A stretch of DNA of 64,000 bases from Candidatus Propionivibrio dominans (lineage in GTDB: Bacteria; Pseudomonadota; Gammaproteobacteria; Burkholderiales; Rhodocyclaceae). Each line of letters starts with the position of its first letter. The stretch's first letter is position 1. The notes beneath the pieces were generated by a model. It was not told the DNA's origin and made no database searches. It saw only the letters and a program-made list of their open reading frames with translations. The position numbers were made by a program, and so were the translations under genes. This document shows, one piece after another, positions 44,804 to 54,666 of the stretch. Location of the stretch: assembly GCA_016709335.1 (NCBI GenBank), contig JADJNC010000020.1, forward strand, positions 18,945 to 82,944, in the 5' to 3' direction.

Positions 44804-46024
44804 ATGTTCCGCTCGCTCAATACGCCGGCTCTGTGGGCCGTTACGCTCTCCGCTGCCGGAATCCTGATGGTGACGATGGGCGCGCGACAGTCGCTCGGCC
44901 TCTTTCTCGCTCCGCTGAACACCAGCACCGGCCTCGGCATCGCTTCGATCAGCCTGGCCATGGCCGTCGGGCAGTTCATGTGGGGTGCAGTGCAGCCGAT
45001 CGCCGGTGCGGTGGCCGACCGTTACGGGCCGCGGCGCGTGCTGCAAGGGGGGCTGCTGTTGCTGGCGCTCGGCAGTGCCGTCACACCCTTCATGAGCAGC
45101 ACCTGGGGGCTGGTCTTTTCACTCGGCCTGCTCTCGGCGATGGGCTCGGGCGCTGGCAGTTTCTCAGTGCTGATCGGCGCGGCGACCACCCGACTGCCCG
45201 TCGAATCGCGCGGTGCGGCGTCCGGCGTGATCAACGCCGGCGGCTCCTTCGGGCAGTTCATTTTTGCCCCGATCCTGCAAAAGCTGATTCAGACGATCGG
45301 CTGGATGGGCGCCCTGTGGGCGCTGGCCGTGATGACGCTGGCCGCGCTGCCGCTGGTCCGGGTGGTTTCAAGGCCGCTCGAAGCAACGCACAAAGGGGTC
45401 GCGGCGGCCGATCCCGGACTGCGGCGCAGCGTGCAGGACGCGCTGGGCGACCGCAGTTATCTGCTGCTGCATGCCGGGTTCTTCACCTGCGGTTTCCACA
45501 TCGCCTTTCTTGTCACGCACCTGCCGGGCGAGGTCAATCTGTGCGGTCTGCCGCCCTCGGTGGCCAGTTGGTCGCTGGCCATCATCGGCCTGGCCAATAT
45601 CTTCGGCAGCCTCTATGCCGGCGCCTGCGTCGCCCGCTATCGCAGCAAATACGTGCTGTTCTGGATGTATGCCTCGCGCGCGCTGATGATATCGCTGTAT
45701 CTGGTCGCACCGCGAACCGACCTGACCTTCTATATTTTTGCCGCCGGCCTCGGCTTTACCTGGCTGGCGACGGTGCCGCCGACCGCGGCCATTGTCGGCA
45801 AGCTGTTCGGCGTGCGCTATCTCGGAACGCTGTTCGGCCTGACCCTGCTCTCGCACCAAATCGGCGGCTTTCTCGGTGCCTGGCTGGGAGGACTCTCGAT
45901 CACGCGCTTCGGCGACTACTCGTGGATGTGGTACGCCGACATCGCGCTGTCGAGTCTTGCGGCGCTGCTTAACCTGCCGATCCGCGAAGCGCCGGTAGTC
46001 ATTCACTCCCCCCAGGCGGCCTGA
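44804..46024 (+). CDS. MFS transporter
   Basis: 406 aa major facilitator with about 12 hydrophobic segments. Contains the loop 2-3 motif GAVADRYGPRR (about 66-76) and the loop 8-9 region ending in YRSKYVLFW. The ATG at 44804 (MFRSLNTPALWAV) is chosen because the first membrane helix follows directly; the extra 38 residues of the longer frame are polar and unlike the family. Substrate cannot be told. The following hydrolase gene starts 5 bases after its stop. Confidence 0.85.
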   Translation: MFRSLNTPALWAVTLSAAGILMVTMGARQSLGLFLAPLNTSTGLGIASISLAMAVGQFMWGAVQPIAGAVADRYGPRRVLQGGLLLLALGSAVTPFMSSTWGLVFSLGLLSAMGSGAGSFSVLIGAATTRLPVESRGAASGVINAGGSFGQFIFAPILQKLIQTIGWMGALWALAVMTLAALPLVRVVSRPLEATHKGVAAADPGLRRSVQDALGDRSYLLLHAGFFTCGFHIAFLVTHLPGEVNLCGLPPSVASWSLAIIGLANIFGSLYAGACVARYRSKYVLFWMYASRALMISLYLVAPRTDLTFYIFAAGLGFTWLATVPPTAAIVGKLFGVRYLGTLFGLTLLSHQIGGFLGAWLGGLSITRFGDYSWMWYADIALSSLAALLNLPIREAPVVIHSPQAA

Positions 46025-46029
46025 CCGGC

Positions 46030-46926
46030 ATGCAGCCCTGCCATTGCGAATTCGTCTCCCTGCGCGAGCGGCGCTATCACGTCCGCATCTGGGGAGAGAA
46101 CGACGCACCGACGATTTTCTTCCTGCATGGCTGGGGCGATGTCGGCGCTTCATTCCAGTTTGTCGTCGATGCCTTACAGCGCAAATGGCGCGTCATTGCG
46201 CCGGACTGGCGCGGTTTCGGCCTTTCGCAATGGAACGAAGGCGCCTACATGTTCACTGACTACATCGCCGACCTCGACGCCCTGCTCGAACATTACTCGC
46301 CGGACCAACCCGCGCAGATCGCCGGGCACAGCCTGGGCGGTATCGTGGCCGGCGTGTATGCCGGAATCCGGGCGCAGCGGGTTTCGCGCTTCGCCAATAT
46401 GGAGGGCTTCGGCCTGTGGGTCTCGGCGCCGGGTGAGACACCGGCCCGTCTGGAGCAATGGCTGCAACAGATTCGTGACAACAACTCGGCTTTTCGGAAT
46501 TACACTCGCCGCGAGGATTATGCTAAACGTCTATGCCGCGACAACCCGCGCCTGACCCCCGAACGTTCCGCCTTCCTTGCCGAGCATTCGCTGCTCACGC
46601 TCGAAAATGGCAGCGACTTCACTTTCGCCGCCGACCCGAAGCATCGCTGGATCAGCCCCGTACTTTACCCGCTGGAGGAGGCCAAGGCCTGCTGGCGTCG
46701 GGTAAGCGCCCCGACGCTGTGGGTCGCCGGGCGCGAATCGGTCATCATGAAAAGATTTGACGAACACCCGGACGAGTACCGCGAGCGCATGGCCTGCTTC
46801 GCCGATGTGCGGGAAGTCCGGATCGACGCGTGCGGGCACAACCTGCACCACGACCAGCCACAAGCGATTGCCGCTCTGCTCGACGACTTCTTTTCCCCAG
46901 CACACCTCGCCGGGGAATCTCGCTGA
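46030..46926 (+). CDS. Alpha/beta hydrolase
   Basis: 298 aa alpha/beta-hydrolase fold enzyme. Oxyanion region FFLHGWGDVGASF (about 30-42), nucleophile elbow GHSLGG (Ser near residue 100) and a C-terminal catalytic His in DACGHNLHHDQP are present; an acid follows the LWVAGRES strand. Probably co-transcribed with the MFS gene, which might bring in or export its substrate; the reaction is unknown. Confidence 0.88.
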   Translation: MQPCHCEFVSLRERRYHVRIWGENDAPTIFFLHGWGDVGASFQFVVDALQRKWRVIAPDWRGFGLSQWNEGAYMFTDYIADLDALLEHYSPDQPAQIAGHSLGGIVAGVYAGIRAQRVSRFANMEGFGLWVSAPGETPARLEQWLQQIRDNNSAFRNYTRREDYAKRLCRDNPRLTPERSAFLAEHSLLTLENGSDFTFAADPKHRWISPVLYPLEEAKACWRRVSAPTLWVAGRESVIMKRFDEHPDEYRERMACFADVREVRIDACGHNLHHDQPQAIAALLDDFFSPAHLAGESR

Positions 46927-46964
46927 GAGTCCGGGAAAAATAACTACCGCCTGATTTCTGCGCT

Positions 46965-47064
46965 CGTCACCCCGGCGCACGCTGGGGTCCAGCTTGTTTA
47001 TCGGATTGCTTTAATCGATAGGTCAGAGGAAGGTACTGGATTCCGGCTTGCGCCGGAATGACGG
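46965..47064. repeat. Dispersed intergenic palindromic repeat, copy 2
   Basis: Left arm CGTCACCCCGGCGCACGCTG and right arm ATTCCGGCTTGCGCCGGAAT then GACGG, enclosing about 45 unrelated bases. Same family as 3641-3731 and the copies near 48.3-48.5 kb. It lies between two converging genes and could act as a bidirectional terminator. Confidence 0.8.
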
Positions 47065-47084
47065 CTTGGGAGGTGTTTATCCAT

Positions 47085-48191
47085 TTATTCACACTCCTGG
47101 CCGAAGCGGGTAATGAAGCGCTCGATTTCCTCTTCCAGTGCGGCGTGCGCCGTCAGCCCTTGAATCCAGCGCTCGGGAATCGCCGCCACCCCGAGTGCCG
47201 CACCGAGAATGGCACCGAGCACGGCGCTCCGGTGGCAATTGTCGCCGCCGGCGCTGGTATTGGCGATCAGCGCGGCTTCAATGTCATCCGGATAGCGCGC
47301 CGCCAGATACAGCGCAGCGGGAAAAGAATGCTCGATATAGCAGGCGGGACTGAGCAGGCCGCCAATCACGGCCTGATCCGATTGGTGCTGGCGGCGAATG
47401 CGCTCGATCACCGCCGCCGCCGGGAAGCCCAGCCGTTCGGCTGCGGCGCACGCCAGCGGTGCGATCTGACCGGGCGGACCTTGCAGCAAGCGAACCAGCA
47501 GGGCACTGAATTCCAGCGCGTAACGTTCCAGCTTGCTCGAACGGTGAGTCAGCCGGAGTTGGGTCAGTGCCGCAGCGTTTGCGGTCTTCAGGTCGCCTTG
47601 CTGCAACGCGGCGAAAATCACCGGCGGCAAACCGACCAGCCCGCCGATCGAGGCGGTGTCATGGCCTTCCGCGCCGGCGCAGCGTTCCGGCGGCAAGCCA
47701 CGGGCGTAATTGGCGAAAAAGTCGCGATGGAAGGATTCGGCATAGGTGTCGTTGTGGCTGTCCGGTGCGGTCATGAAGGCAACATAGTCACGCAGATAAT
47801 CGGCGGGATCGTAGTGGCCTGTGGCGTTGAGTGTGCGTAGCAGTACCCGAACACACAACAGATTCAAGGTGTTGTCGCCGGCCTGCATGCCCTGATGGTA
47901 GTGGCGGTTGGCCTGGCCCCAGTGCTGTTTTTTACCCTTGAGAATGACACCGCCAACCACGTCGCCCTCCTGCGAGCCGCGCCCGGCCTGGCCGGTGCTG
48001 GCCAGCGCCATGATCGAACCGGGATGATGCGCCCTCGGTGCCTGGTAATCGCGGATAACACCAAAATCGCGCTGCAAGGCGGCCACGTCGTAATACCAGT
48101 GCACCGGCATCGCCAGCGCGTCGCCAACGAACAGGCCCCACAGTGCGCCGCGCATGCGTTCCGCCGGAGTCAGCAGGCCTGGCGCGCTCAT
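47085..48191 (-). CDS. ADP-ribosylglycohydrolase family protein
   Basis: 368 aa, DraG/ARH-like fold, which removes ADP-ribose from proteins or nucleic acids. The N-terminal RMRGALWGLFVGDALAMPVH (about 12-31) and the C-terminal metal-site stretch NTSAGGDNCHRSAVLGAILG (about 315-334) are the two family hallmarks; GGDN replaces the more common GGDTD. No DraT or toxin partner is adjacent. A 21-codon open frame ends inside its start codon (ATGA). Confidence 0.88.
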   Translation of the reverse strand: MSAPGLLTPAERMRGALWGLFVGDALAMPVHWYYDVAALQRDFGVIRDYQAPRAHHPGSIMALASTGQAGRGSQEGDVVGGVILKGKKQHWGQANRHYHQGMQAGDNTLNLLCVRVLLRTLNATGHYDPADYLRDYVAFMTAPDSHNDTYAESFHRDFFANYARGLPPERCAGAEGHDTASIGGLVGLPPVIFAALQQGDLKTANAAALTQLRLTHRSSKLERYALEFSALLVRLLQGPPGQIAPLACAAAERLGFPAAAVIERIRRQHQSDQAVIGGLLSPACYIEHSFPAALYLAARYPDDIEAALIANTSAGGDNCHRSAVLGAILGAALGVAAIPERWIQGLTAHAALEEEIERFITRFGQECE

Positions 48192-48253
48192 GAGGCCGCT
48201 CCGCTTGTGTCGGCAAAACGGGTTCGGATAATCTCGACGCGCTGATCAGGCAT
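48188..48253 (-). CDS. Possible 21-aa leader peptide coupled to the ADP-ribosylglycohydrolase
   Basis: ATG at 48251-48253 with AGGATG 7 bases upstream; 21 codons (MPDQRVEIIRTRFADTSGAA S), stop TGA overlapping the ATG of the next gene. The good ribosome site and the exact ATGA overlap suggest real translation, either as a coupling leader or as a relic of a longer gene. No family resemblance. Confidence 0.35.
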   Translation of the reverse strand: MPDQRVEIIRTRFADTSGAAS

Positions 48254-48310
48254 TTAATACATCCTTTCCTCAATGGCACTACCTTCATGAAACGCTGAAC
48301 AAGCCGTTAC

Positions 48311-48498
48311 ACCGGCGGATGCCGATGTCCAGTGCGTTGACTTTTCTGGATTCCGGCTTCCGCCGGAATGACGCGTTGACACGTGTTCAGCGACTCATTA
48401 AGCCTTCGACATCGGATGTTTCCATTTCTCAAGAAAAATTTGAAAATATATGAGGTGACGCGGCTCCTTTCTGGACACCGGCGTTCGCCGGCATGACG
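48311..48498. repeat. Dispersed palindromic repeats, copies 3 and 4, in a gene-free gap
   Basis: Pair 48311-48373 (ACCGGCGGATGCCGATGTCC ... ATTCCGGCTTCCGCCGGAAT GACG) and a solo hairpin at 48471-48498 (ACACCGGCGTTCGCCGGCAT GACG). Both belong to the family at 3641 and 46965. The whole gap 48254-48627 between divergent genes holds nothing else I can name. Confidence 0.75.
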
Positions 48499-48627
48499 TG
48501 CTCAGACTAAAGTTGGTGAAGGGCCGATTGATGTCATTGGCTTTGGTGACCCGCACGCGGGTTGACCGACTCGTGCGTTTGAGGTCAAATCAGCCGGTGC
48601 AATTCTACTGATCGCCCCAGACCACCC

Positions 48628-49899
48628 ATGAGTAATCAACGCGGCTTTCTCGAAGGCTTCAGCAATGCCGGCATCCTGCCGACCGACTCTGAGGAATTGC
48701 GACTGCAGAAATCGCTGCTGATTTTTGCTACCGGCCTCATCAGCTTCGCCTCGATGCTGTGGTTGTTCATCTACTGGCAACTCGGGCCGCAGTTCTCATC
48801 GACCATCCCCTTTGTGTTCCAGTTGCTGCTGGTCGGCAATCTGGTGGTGTACCTGAAAACACTGAATTTTGATGCTTTTCGCGTAATCCAGCTTGCGCTG
48901 TTCCTGTTCATGCTCTTTGTCGCCCAGTGGAGTATGGGCAATTTCATTTTTGCCAGTGGCGTCAGCCTGTGGGCATTGCTGGCGCCAATTGGCGCGGTGT
49001 TGTTCATTGGCCCACGCCAGGCTGTGGCCTGGTTTTTTGCCTACCTTTTCTTCACCGCACTCTCCGGCGCTTTTGACTACTACCTTGCCGATTCACTGAC
49101 CAGCACGCCGATCAAGGTGCCGACACAGACCACGGTGTTCTTCTTCGCACTTAATTTTGCCGGCGTGTCGACCATTGTTTTCCTCCTGCTGCGCTACTCG
49201 GCGACTGAAAAGCAGAAAGCCCAGGCCCGCCTCGAAGTCGCGCACCAGCAACTGCAGGTCGAGCAGGAGCGTTCAGAACGCCTGCTGCTGAATATCCTGC
49301 CGGGTTCGATCGCCGAACGGCTGAAGAACAGCAACCAGACCATTGCCGACGGATTTGCCGATATTTCCGTGATGTTTGTCGACATCGTCAACTTCACCAA
49401 AATTGCTGAGGGACTGAGTCCGCAACAGGTGTTTTCGATGCTCAACAAGATTTTTTCGTCATTTGACGAACTCGCCGAAAAGTTCGGCCTGGAGAAGATC
49501 AAGACCATCGGCGATGCCTATATGGTCGCCGGCGGCTTGAACGACGATTGCATCGACTATACCGAGGCACTGGTCGACATGGCGCTGGAGATGCGCGATC
49601 TTCTACAACGCGATTTCCAGGTTAACCACATGCATCTCGAAGTACGTATCGGTATCGGCACCGGCCCGGTGGTTGCCGGCGTGGTCGGCAAAAAGAAATT
49701 CATCTACGACCTGTGGGGTGACACCGTCAATATTGCCAGCCGCATCACCAGCGAAGGCGTTCCCGGCATGGTGCAGGTCGATGAAGCCACCTACCGGCGA
49801 CTGGAGCAGCACTTCGAATTTCACGAGCCGCAAACGATCTACCTCAAGGGCAAGGGAAATATGGTTGTCCACCGCGCCATCGGTCGCAAGGCGGTGTGA
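48628..49899 (+). CDS. Membrane class III adenylate cyclase
   Basis: 423 aa. Six hydrophobic helices (about 28-190), a short coiled coil (about 193-220) and a class III cyclase domain. Metal-binding Asp252 (MFVDIVNFT) and Asp296 (KTIGDAYM) are present, as are the adenine-selecting Lys292 and Asp361, Asn368 and Arg372 in DLWGDTVNIASR, so it should make cAMP. The six-helix plus cyclase layout resembles membrane-anchored sensors such as CyaB/CyaD types. The cNMP-binding protein at 6.1 kb is a possible receiver. Confidence 0.93.
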   Translation: MSNQRGFLEGFSNAGILPTDSEELRLQKSLLIFATGLISFASMLWLFIYWQLGPQFSSTIPFVFQLLLVGNLVVYLKTLNFDAFRVIQLALFLFMLFVAQWSMGNFIFASGVSLWALLAPIGAVLFIGPRQAVAWFFAYLFFTALSGAFDYYLADSLTSTPIKVPTQTTVFFFALNFAGVSTIVFLLLRYSATEKQKAQARLEVAHQQLQVEQERSERLLLNILPGSIAERLKNSNQTIADGFADISVMFVDIVNFTKIAEGLSPQQVFSMLNKIFSSFDELAEKFGLEKIKTIGDAYMVAGGLNDDCIDYTEALVDMALEMRDLLQRDFQVNHMHLEVRIGIGTGPVVAGVVGKKKFIYDLWGDTVNIASRITSEGVPGMVQVDEATYRRLEQHFEFHEPQTIYLKGKGNMVVHRAIGRKAV

Positions 49900-50027
49900 G
49901 CGGGCGGCATGTGTTCTTGAGACGGAAACAGTTCGAATACTGAACGGTCACTGACTGGCTTGACATCTCGGGAACCGATCCGGCCCTTGTATTGCCAGCG
50001 CAATTTCAAGGAGCTAACAGGGCATTG

Positions 50028-50885
50028 TTAAGCAATTCGACATGAGCCACTCCTTGTGCGCGAAGTATCCAGCCGGAAAACAGTGTCCATCAACAGGCGA
50101 TCCAGGATTGAAAAATCCGTATGGTGGGGAACGGGTAGCAGCACCGACTCCAATCGCGTCAGTTCGGCATCGATGAAAGCGTTGATGATCGGTAGCGGCC
50201 GACCGTATTCCGACTCCATTGCCGCACGCTTGATGGTCAATAACTGGTCGATGGCATCGCGCAAGGCCGGATCGGTAACAATGACATCGACGAGTTGCTG
50301 AAACCGCATCGGTGCCACGCCACGACCTTGTTCAATCCACAACGTGGCGAGCAGCGGGCGTAGCACGTAGAGATATTTCTTCAAGCGAACCGTGTCGCCT
50401 TGCAGGTATTCACGGTAGTTCTTGCGCGCCATATGCACGTAGTGGTGAAACGAGCGCTCTGCTTGGTGCGTCTGCTGGACGGCGTGTCTCATGGCAGCGA
50501 TGAAATCGGAATCGGCACGATAAACCAGGGGCGAATCCAGCCATTCAATCAGCGTGGCATTGCCCTTTTTCAACAGGCCGAGCGCCTTGCGCAGTTCCCA
50601 TCCGTTAATGTCCAGCTCGCCTGAAATCGGCACTTCGATCACGTCGCGCTGATCGCTGACCTGCAGGTACCAGGACAGCGGATGGGCATATATGAAGCGA
50701 ACGTCGTAGTCACTGTCTGGTGAGGCAAAGCCCCAACCCCGGCTGCCCGACTCGCATGCATAAAGAACGCTTACGCCAAATTCTGCTTCAATGGCCGACA
50801 GGCGAGCCTCAATGTCGGTGCGTATGCCGGGATCAATCGGATGTGAACTATTCACTGCTGTTGCCTGACTCAGATCCCAACTCAA
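50028..50885 (-). CDS. RlaP/YcgL-family nucleotidyltransferase
   Basis: 285 aa DNA-polymerase-beta-fold nucleotidyltransferase. The GS...DxD signature reads ACESGSRGWGFASPDSDYDV (about 43-62), with further conserved YCGL/RlaP stretches (LRKALGLLKKGNATLIEWL; KKYLYVLRPLLATLWIEQ). Members are often found with RNA-repair or phage-defence genes; substrate unknown. It overlaps rhuM by 38 bases, so it is in the restriction operon. Last gene of the minus-strand island. Confidence 0.85.
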   Translation of the reverse strand: MSWDLSQATAVNSSHPIDPGIRTDIEARLSAIEAEFGVSVLYACESGSRGWGFASPDSDYDVRFIYAHPLSWYLQVSDQRDVIEVPISGELDINGWELRKALGLLKKGNATLIEWLDSPLVYRADSDFIAAMRHAVQQTHQAERSFHHYVHMARKNYREYLQGDTVRLKKYLYVLRPLLATLWIEQGRGVAPMRFQQLVDVIVTDPALRDAIDQLLTIKRAAMESEYGRPLPIINAFIDAELTRLESVLLPVPHHTDFSILDRLLMDTVFRLDTSRTRSGSCRIA

Positions 50886-51933
50886 TCAGCCTGGTGAGCC
50901 TGTCAAAGTCACTCTCGAACAACCTGTCTTGAACGATGCGGTATTTCTCGAATTCGCTTTCGGCATGCGCCTTGGCGATTTCTGCCGTCACCTTGCCAGC
51001 GTCCTGCAACACATCCCGGTCCCAGAGTTTCAAGAAGCCGCCCAGACGTTCTTCCCAGTCCGCCATGGTCATGGGCATGCGGCGCATGGCTTGAAGTTCT
51101 GCCATATCGAGATAGGCAGAGACAATCCGCTGCATCTGCGCCAGTTCGAAATCCGACAAGTAGTTCTTGGCAATGGCAACGTCGTATTTGTGCACCTTCC
51201 CTTGGGGCGCGCCCTCCCAACTGGTCAGGCCCATCTTTTCCTTCTTGTGATCGGCCCGATCCACAATGACTTCTGCCGCTGTCTGGCCATGAATAGCGTA
51301 ATGCAGCTTGTTCTGAACCGCCGAAAAAAAGCGTTTGGTCGCCGCTGCGCTTGGATCGTAGTCCAGCGAGGTGGCATAGATATCGGTGATTTTCTGGTAG
51401 AACTTGCGCTCGGAAAGACGGATTTCCCGGACTTTTTCCAGTTGCCGCTCGAAGAATTCGTCCGTCAGGATGCTGCCGCCCCCTTTAAGGCGCTCAACAT
51501 CCATGGCCCAACCCTGAATCGTGTAATCCTTGACGATCTGGTTGGCCCACTTGCGGAATTGCACCGCACGTTCGTTTTCAATCTTGAAGCCGACGGCAAT
51601 GATGGCCTGCAGGCTGTAGTGGTCGACCTTGCGCTGAACCTCCCGGTCGCCTTCGGTTTGAACCATTAAGTACTGCTTAACAGTTGCCTCGCGCTCCAGC
51701 TCGTTGTCTGCATAGATGCGCTTCAAATGCTGGCTGATGGCGGGCACCGACACATCGTAGACCGTGGCCATCATCTTCTGAGTCAGCCAGATGTTTTCAT
51801 CCTCATAGCGCATTTCCACGCTGGTTTGCGCGCTCCCCGTTGCAGCGACAAAGGTCAGGTATTCAGCCGCTGATGAACGGACAAGTGAGACCTCGTTTTT
51901 GTTGGTCATTTGAGGTTGTTTATTCTTTCTCAT
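50848..51933 (-). CDS. rhuM: RhuM-family protein
   Basis: 361 aa member of the RhuM virulence-protein family. Typical stretches: MRYEDENIWLTQKMMATVYD, VDHYSLQAIIAVGFKIENER, FRKWANQIVKDYTIQGWAMD and the C-terminal MTMADWEERLGGFLKLW. The first part looks like a DNA-binding helix-turn-helix. RhuM genes are common next to restriction-modification systems; the role is unknown. It follows res by 27 bases; GGGGG precedes the ATG. Confidence 0.88.
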   Translation of the reverse strand: MRKNKQPQMTNKNEVSLVRSSAAEYLTFVAATGSAQTSVEMRYEDENIWLTQKMMATVYDVSVPAISQHLKRIYADNELEREATVKQYLMVQTEGDREVQRKVDHYSLQAIIAVGFKIENERAVQFRKWANQIVKDYTIQGWAMDVERLKGGGSILTDEFFERQLEKVREIRLSERKFYQKITDIYATSLDYDPSAAATKRFFSAVQNKLHYAIHGQTAAEVIVDRADHKKEKMGLTSWEGAPQGKVHKYDVAIAKNYLSDFELAQMQRIVSAYLDMAELQAMRRMPMTMADWEERLGGFLKLWDRDVLQDAGKVTAEIAKAHAESEFEKYRIVQDRLFESDFDRLTRLIELGSESGNSSE

Positions 51934-51960
51934 TCAAACCCCCATCTTTTTCTTCCTCAC

Positions 51961-54666
51961 TCACGCCAGATACTCCTCAATCCACTCCCAGCGCTTGTCC
52001 TTCACCATCACGAATCGGCAGCGCCCCTCGGAAAGATTGGCCCACAACCCGCCAATCAATCGGTCGTCCTCGGCCGCTAACCAGCGGTCGGCACCCTTGT
52101 ATTCGACGGCGAGAATCGGTCCGGGATTGCCATCCTTTCCGGGAAGCTGGCACAGAAAGTCCGGGTAGAAACGCCCGTCCGCTTTTTGCAGGAAGAACGA
52201 ACTGCCTTCGCGCCGCACCAGATTGCGTACCCAGAACTGAATACGGCCCTGCTGCGCCTGAACATCCAGCCAGCAGGCGCACTCGAATTCTTCCTTGCTG
52301 TCGAAATCGCCAATGCGCCCGTAGAAGTGCTTCCTGAAATCGAAATAACCGAAGCGGCCGTCATAATCGCGGCTCGGTGCGTAGGCCTGCGGGTGAAAAT
52401 CGAAGGCATAGCGATCGCTCACCGCGACCCGGGATGCCGCGTCGTCACCGAACAGCGTTTGCTGGTAAGCCTTGCCCACCGCCTGCTTGCGCAAGTCGCG
52501 GATGCGTGCCTCAAGGCGATTACGAAGCAGAAATTTCTGCAGGTTGGCGCGTGCCAGCGTGAAGCCCTCACGCCGCAGCAGTTCGGTCAGCCACGCGGCG
52601 ACAAAGGCCTGCTTGCTCGCGTGGGTGAGCGATTGCTCCGGCAGGTTGCGGCAAAGCCAGGTAGCGAGGCGAACCTCATCCCAGTTTTCCGGTTGGTACA
52701 CCAACCCCAGGTCGCGTTGCAAATCCGGCAAGAAGCGCGAAACGACTTTACCGCTGGCATCGTCCACATCGATCTCGCCCCCTTCCGAAACCTTGAGACC
52801 GGCACCGAGCGCGGAGAGATCGTCGCTCGTTGGCGCGGCATCGTAAGGCGAGAGATCCCACGGATACTCCAGCACCTCCGGGTCATCGAACAAAGCAAGC
52901 TCACCCTGGATGCGCAACGCGAGTTGCGGAACGCGGAAGCGCTCACCCAGTTCGGCAGGCGTCTGGAAAAACTCGATGGCGGTGGTACGGCTGACTTCGG
53001 CCGCCTCTACGATGGCCGCAGCTGCTGTTTCCGACGCGACCGATGCCTTCAGTGTTTCGGCCTCATCCTCGGTCAGCGGCGAACTGATGGTCAGCGTATT
53101 CAGCTTGCCATCCCAGCTCACCTTGTCGCGGATCGGTTTGGGCACGCTTTTGAGATCGGGTTTTTCGGACAAGGTAATCGCCACCGGTCGCACGACAACG
53201 CGCCCGGCATGACCCTCCAGATCCAGTCGCGATTGTTCGACCCGGGCCGCCGTCACGAACTCGGCTACTTCGCGCCGCTCGAAGCCAGCCCCCGCCACCA
53301 GGCGGTCACGCAGGGCGCTGGCCGTTTCGGCAAAGTTGTGCGAGACGACGAAGGCGTAGGACTGATTCAGCGCCCGCGCCTGGCGATGACTCGCGCCCGG
53401 TTGCCGCAACACGCGCCCGAGCAACTGCTCGACCGCCGTCGCCGAGTGCAGCGAGGCCATGCTGACCAGAATGTAGGCAAACGGGCAATCCCAGCCCTCG
53501 GCCAGTGCCTTCTGGGTGATGACGAATTTCACCGGGCAGCCTGGGTCGGCAATACCCAGCTTGTAATCCGCATCGACCTGTTCGAGCCCCTTTTCCTCGC
53601 CAGTGGCGACGATGATCTCGCTGGCCGGAATGCCATGATTGGTGATCAGCTCATTGCGCACGCGCTCGAAATCCAGCGTATCGACACCGGCCCGGCGCGG
53701 CTCGGACTGAATCAGCACCAGTGGCCGCAAGTAGGCGGCACCCGCCCGGCGTTCGTCGTCGGCCAGCTTGTGCAGGGCATCGCGGCGGCCAATGGCATCG
53801 GCTAAACACTGTTGCCAGTTCGGCTCGGTTTCTAGCACCACCGGCAGCTTGATCATTTCCTCCGCCTTCAACTCGGCGGCCGATACGCTGTGCAGCACGT
53901 TGCTCGGCGTGCGCTCCAGATCGGGCGTGGCGCTCAGTTCCATCACCCCGCCGGGGCGAAAGCGCGAGAGCATGTCGAAGGCCAGATCGGTACGGTTGTT
54001 GTGCGCCTCGTCGACAACCACGAAGGGCCGGCGCAGCCGTAGCACGTTGGCCAGCGAATACGGCGTAATCCGATCCGCGCCTACGACTTCGGTTAACAGC
54101 TCATCCCGCTGCGTTGGCGACAGATTGTCGAAGTGATGCATCAGCGCTCCACTGGACTGGTACACCTTGCGGCATTCCTCTTCCTCCACCTGAAACGCCT
54201 GCCGCGTGGCCACGATGATCGTCGTCGAGGTATCCAGCGTGGCGCGCGTAACGCTCTTGGCTTCTTCCAGATCAAGTACCGTGATCGGACCGGCCTCGCG
54301 CAGCGCGGTGTGGTAGGGGTGCTGGCGGTCGCGCAAGGCGCGCAGCGTCTGCTCGCGGATCGGCTTCGAGGGCACCAGCCACAGGATGACGCTGTGCTTG
54401 CTACGCAGCAGGTGCGTATTGACCAGCGCCACGCTCTTCGCCGCCAGCCAGGTCTTGCCGCCGCCGGTCGGCACGCGCAGACAGAAGTACGGCATATCGA
54501 CCGGGAAGCCCGAGAGCGGGTTGTAGGTGTTGCCGCGACCCCACAGGCGCTCGGTGGTCGCGGTGAAGGCAATCGACGGTGACGGCAGTTCGTGGCAGGC
54601 CTTGAAGTAGGCTTCCACGCTGTCGAGCACTTGCGACTGGTAGGTTTTTGGGGTGAAGACCGTCAC
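51961..54666 (-). CDS. res: Type III restriction enzyme, Res (helicase-nuclease) subunit
   Basis: ATP-dependent translocase and endonuclease that cuts DNA when two unmodified sites are met. About 901 aa. SF2 motifs: Walker A PTGGGKT (66-72), DEAH box (219-222), SATP (245-248), motif VI QLLGRVLRQPG (about 465). The nuclease PD-(D/E)xK motif is intact near the C-terminus (FYPDFL ... LAVEYKG). The GTG at 54664-54666 is chosen: it overlaps the stop of the upstream toxin gene and places FTPKTYQ at the N-terminus; the longer ATG frame (54735) lies inside the toxin gene. Confidence 0.93.
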   Translation of the reverse strand: MTVFTPKTYQSQVLDSVEAYFKACHELPSPSIAFTATTERLWGRGNTYNPLSGFPVDMPYFCLRVPTGGGKTWLAAKSVALVNTHLLRSKHSVILWLVPSKPIREQTLRALRDRQHPYHTALREAGPITVLDLEEAKSVTRATLDTSTTIIVATRQAFQVEEEECRKVYQSSGALMHHFDNLSPTQRDELLTEVVGADRITPYSLANVLRLRRPFVVVDEAHNNRTDLAFDMLSRFRPGGVMELSATPDLERTPSNVLHSVSAAELKAEEMIKLPVVLETEPNWQQCLADAIGRRDALHKLADDERRAGAAYLRPLVLIQSEPRRAGVDTLDFERVRNELITNHGIPASEIIVATGEEKGLEQVDADYKLGIADPGCPVKFVITQKALAEGWDCPFAYILVSMASLHSATAVEQLLGRVLRQPGASHRQARALNQSYAFVVSHNFAETASALRDRLVAGAGFERREVAEFVTAARVEQSRLDLEGHAGRVVVRPVAITLSEKPDLKSVPKPIRDKVSWDGKLNTLTISSPLTEDEAETLKASVASETAAAAIVEAAEVSRTTAIEFFQTPAELGERFRVPQLALRIQGELALFDDPEVLEYPWDLSPYDAAPTSDDLSALGAGLKVSEGGEIDVDDASGKVVSRFLPDLQRDLGLVYQPENWDEVRLATWLCRNLPEQSLTHASKQAFVAAWLTELLRREGFTLARANLQKFLLRNRLEARIRDLRKQAVGKAYQQTLFGDDAASRVAVSDRYAFDFHPQAYAPSRDYDGRFGYFDFRKHFYGRIGDFDSKEEFECACWLDVQAQQGRIQFWVRNLVRREGSSFFLQKADGRFYPDFLCQLPGKDGNPGPILAVEYKGADRWLAAEDDRLIGGLWANLSEGRCRFVMVKDKRWEWIEEYLA

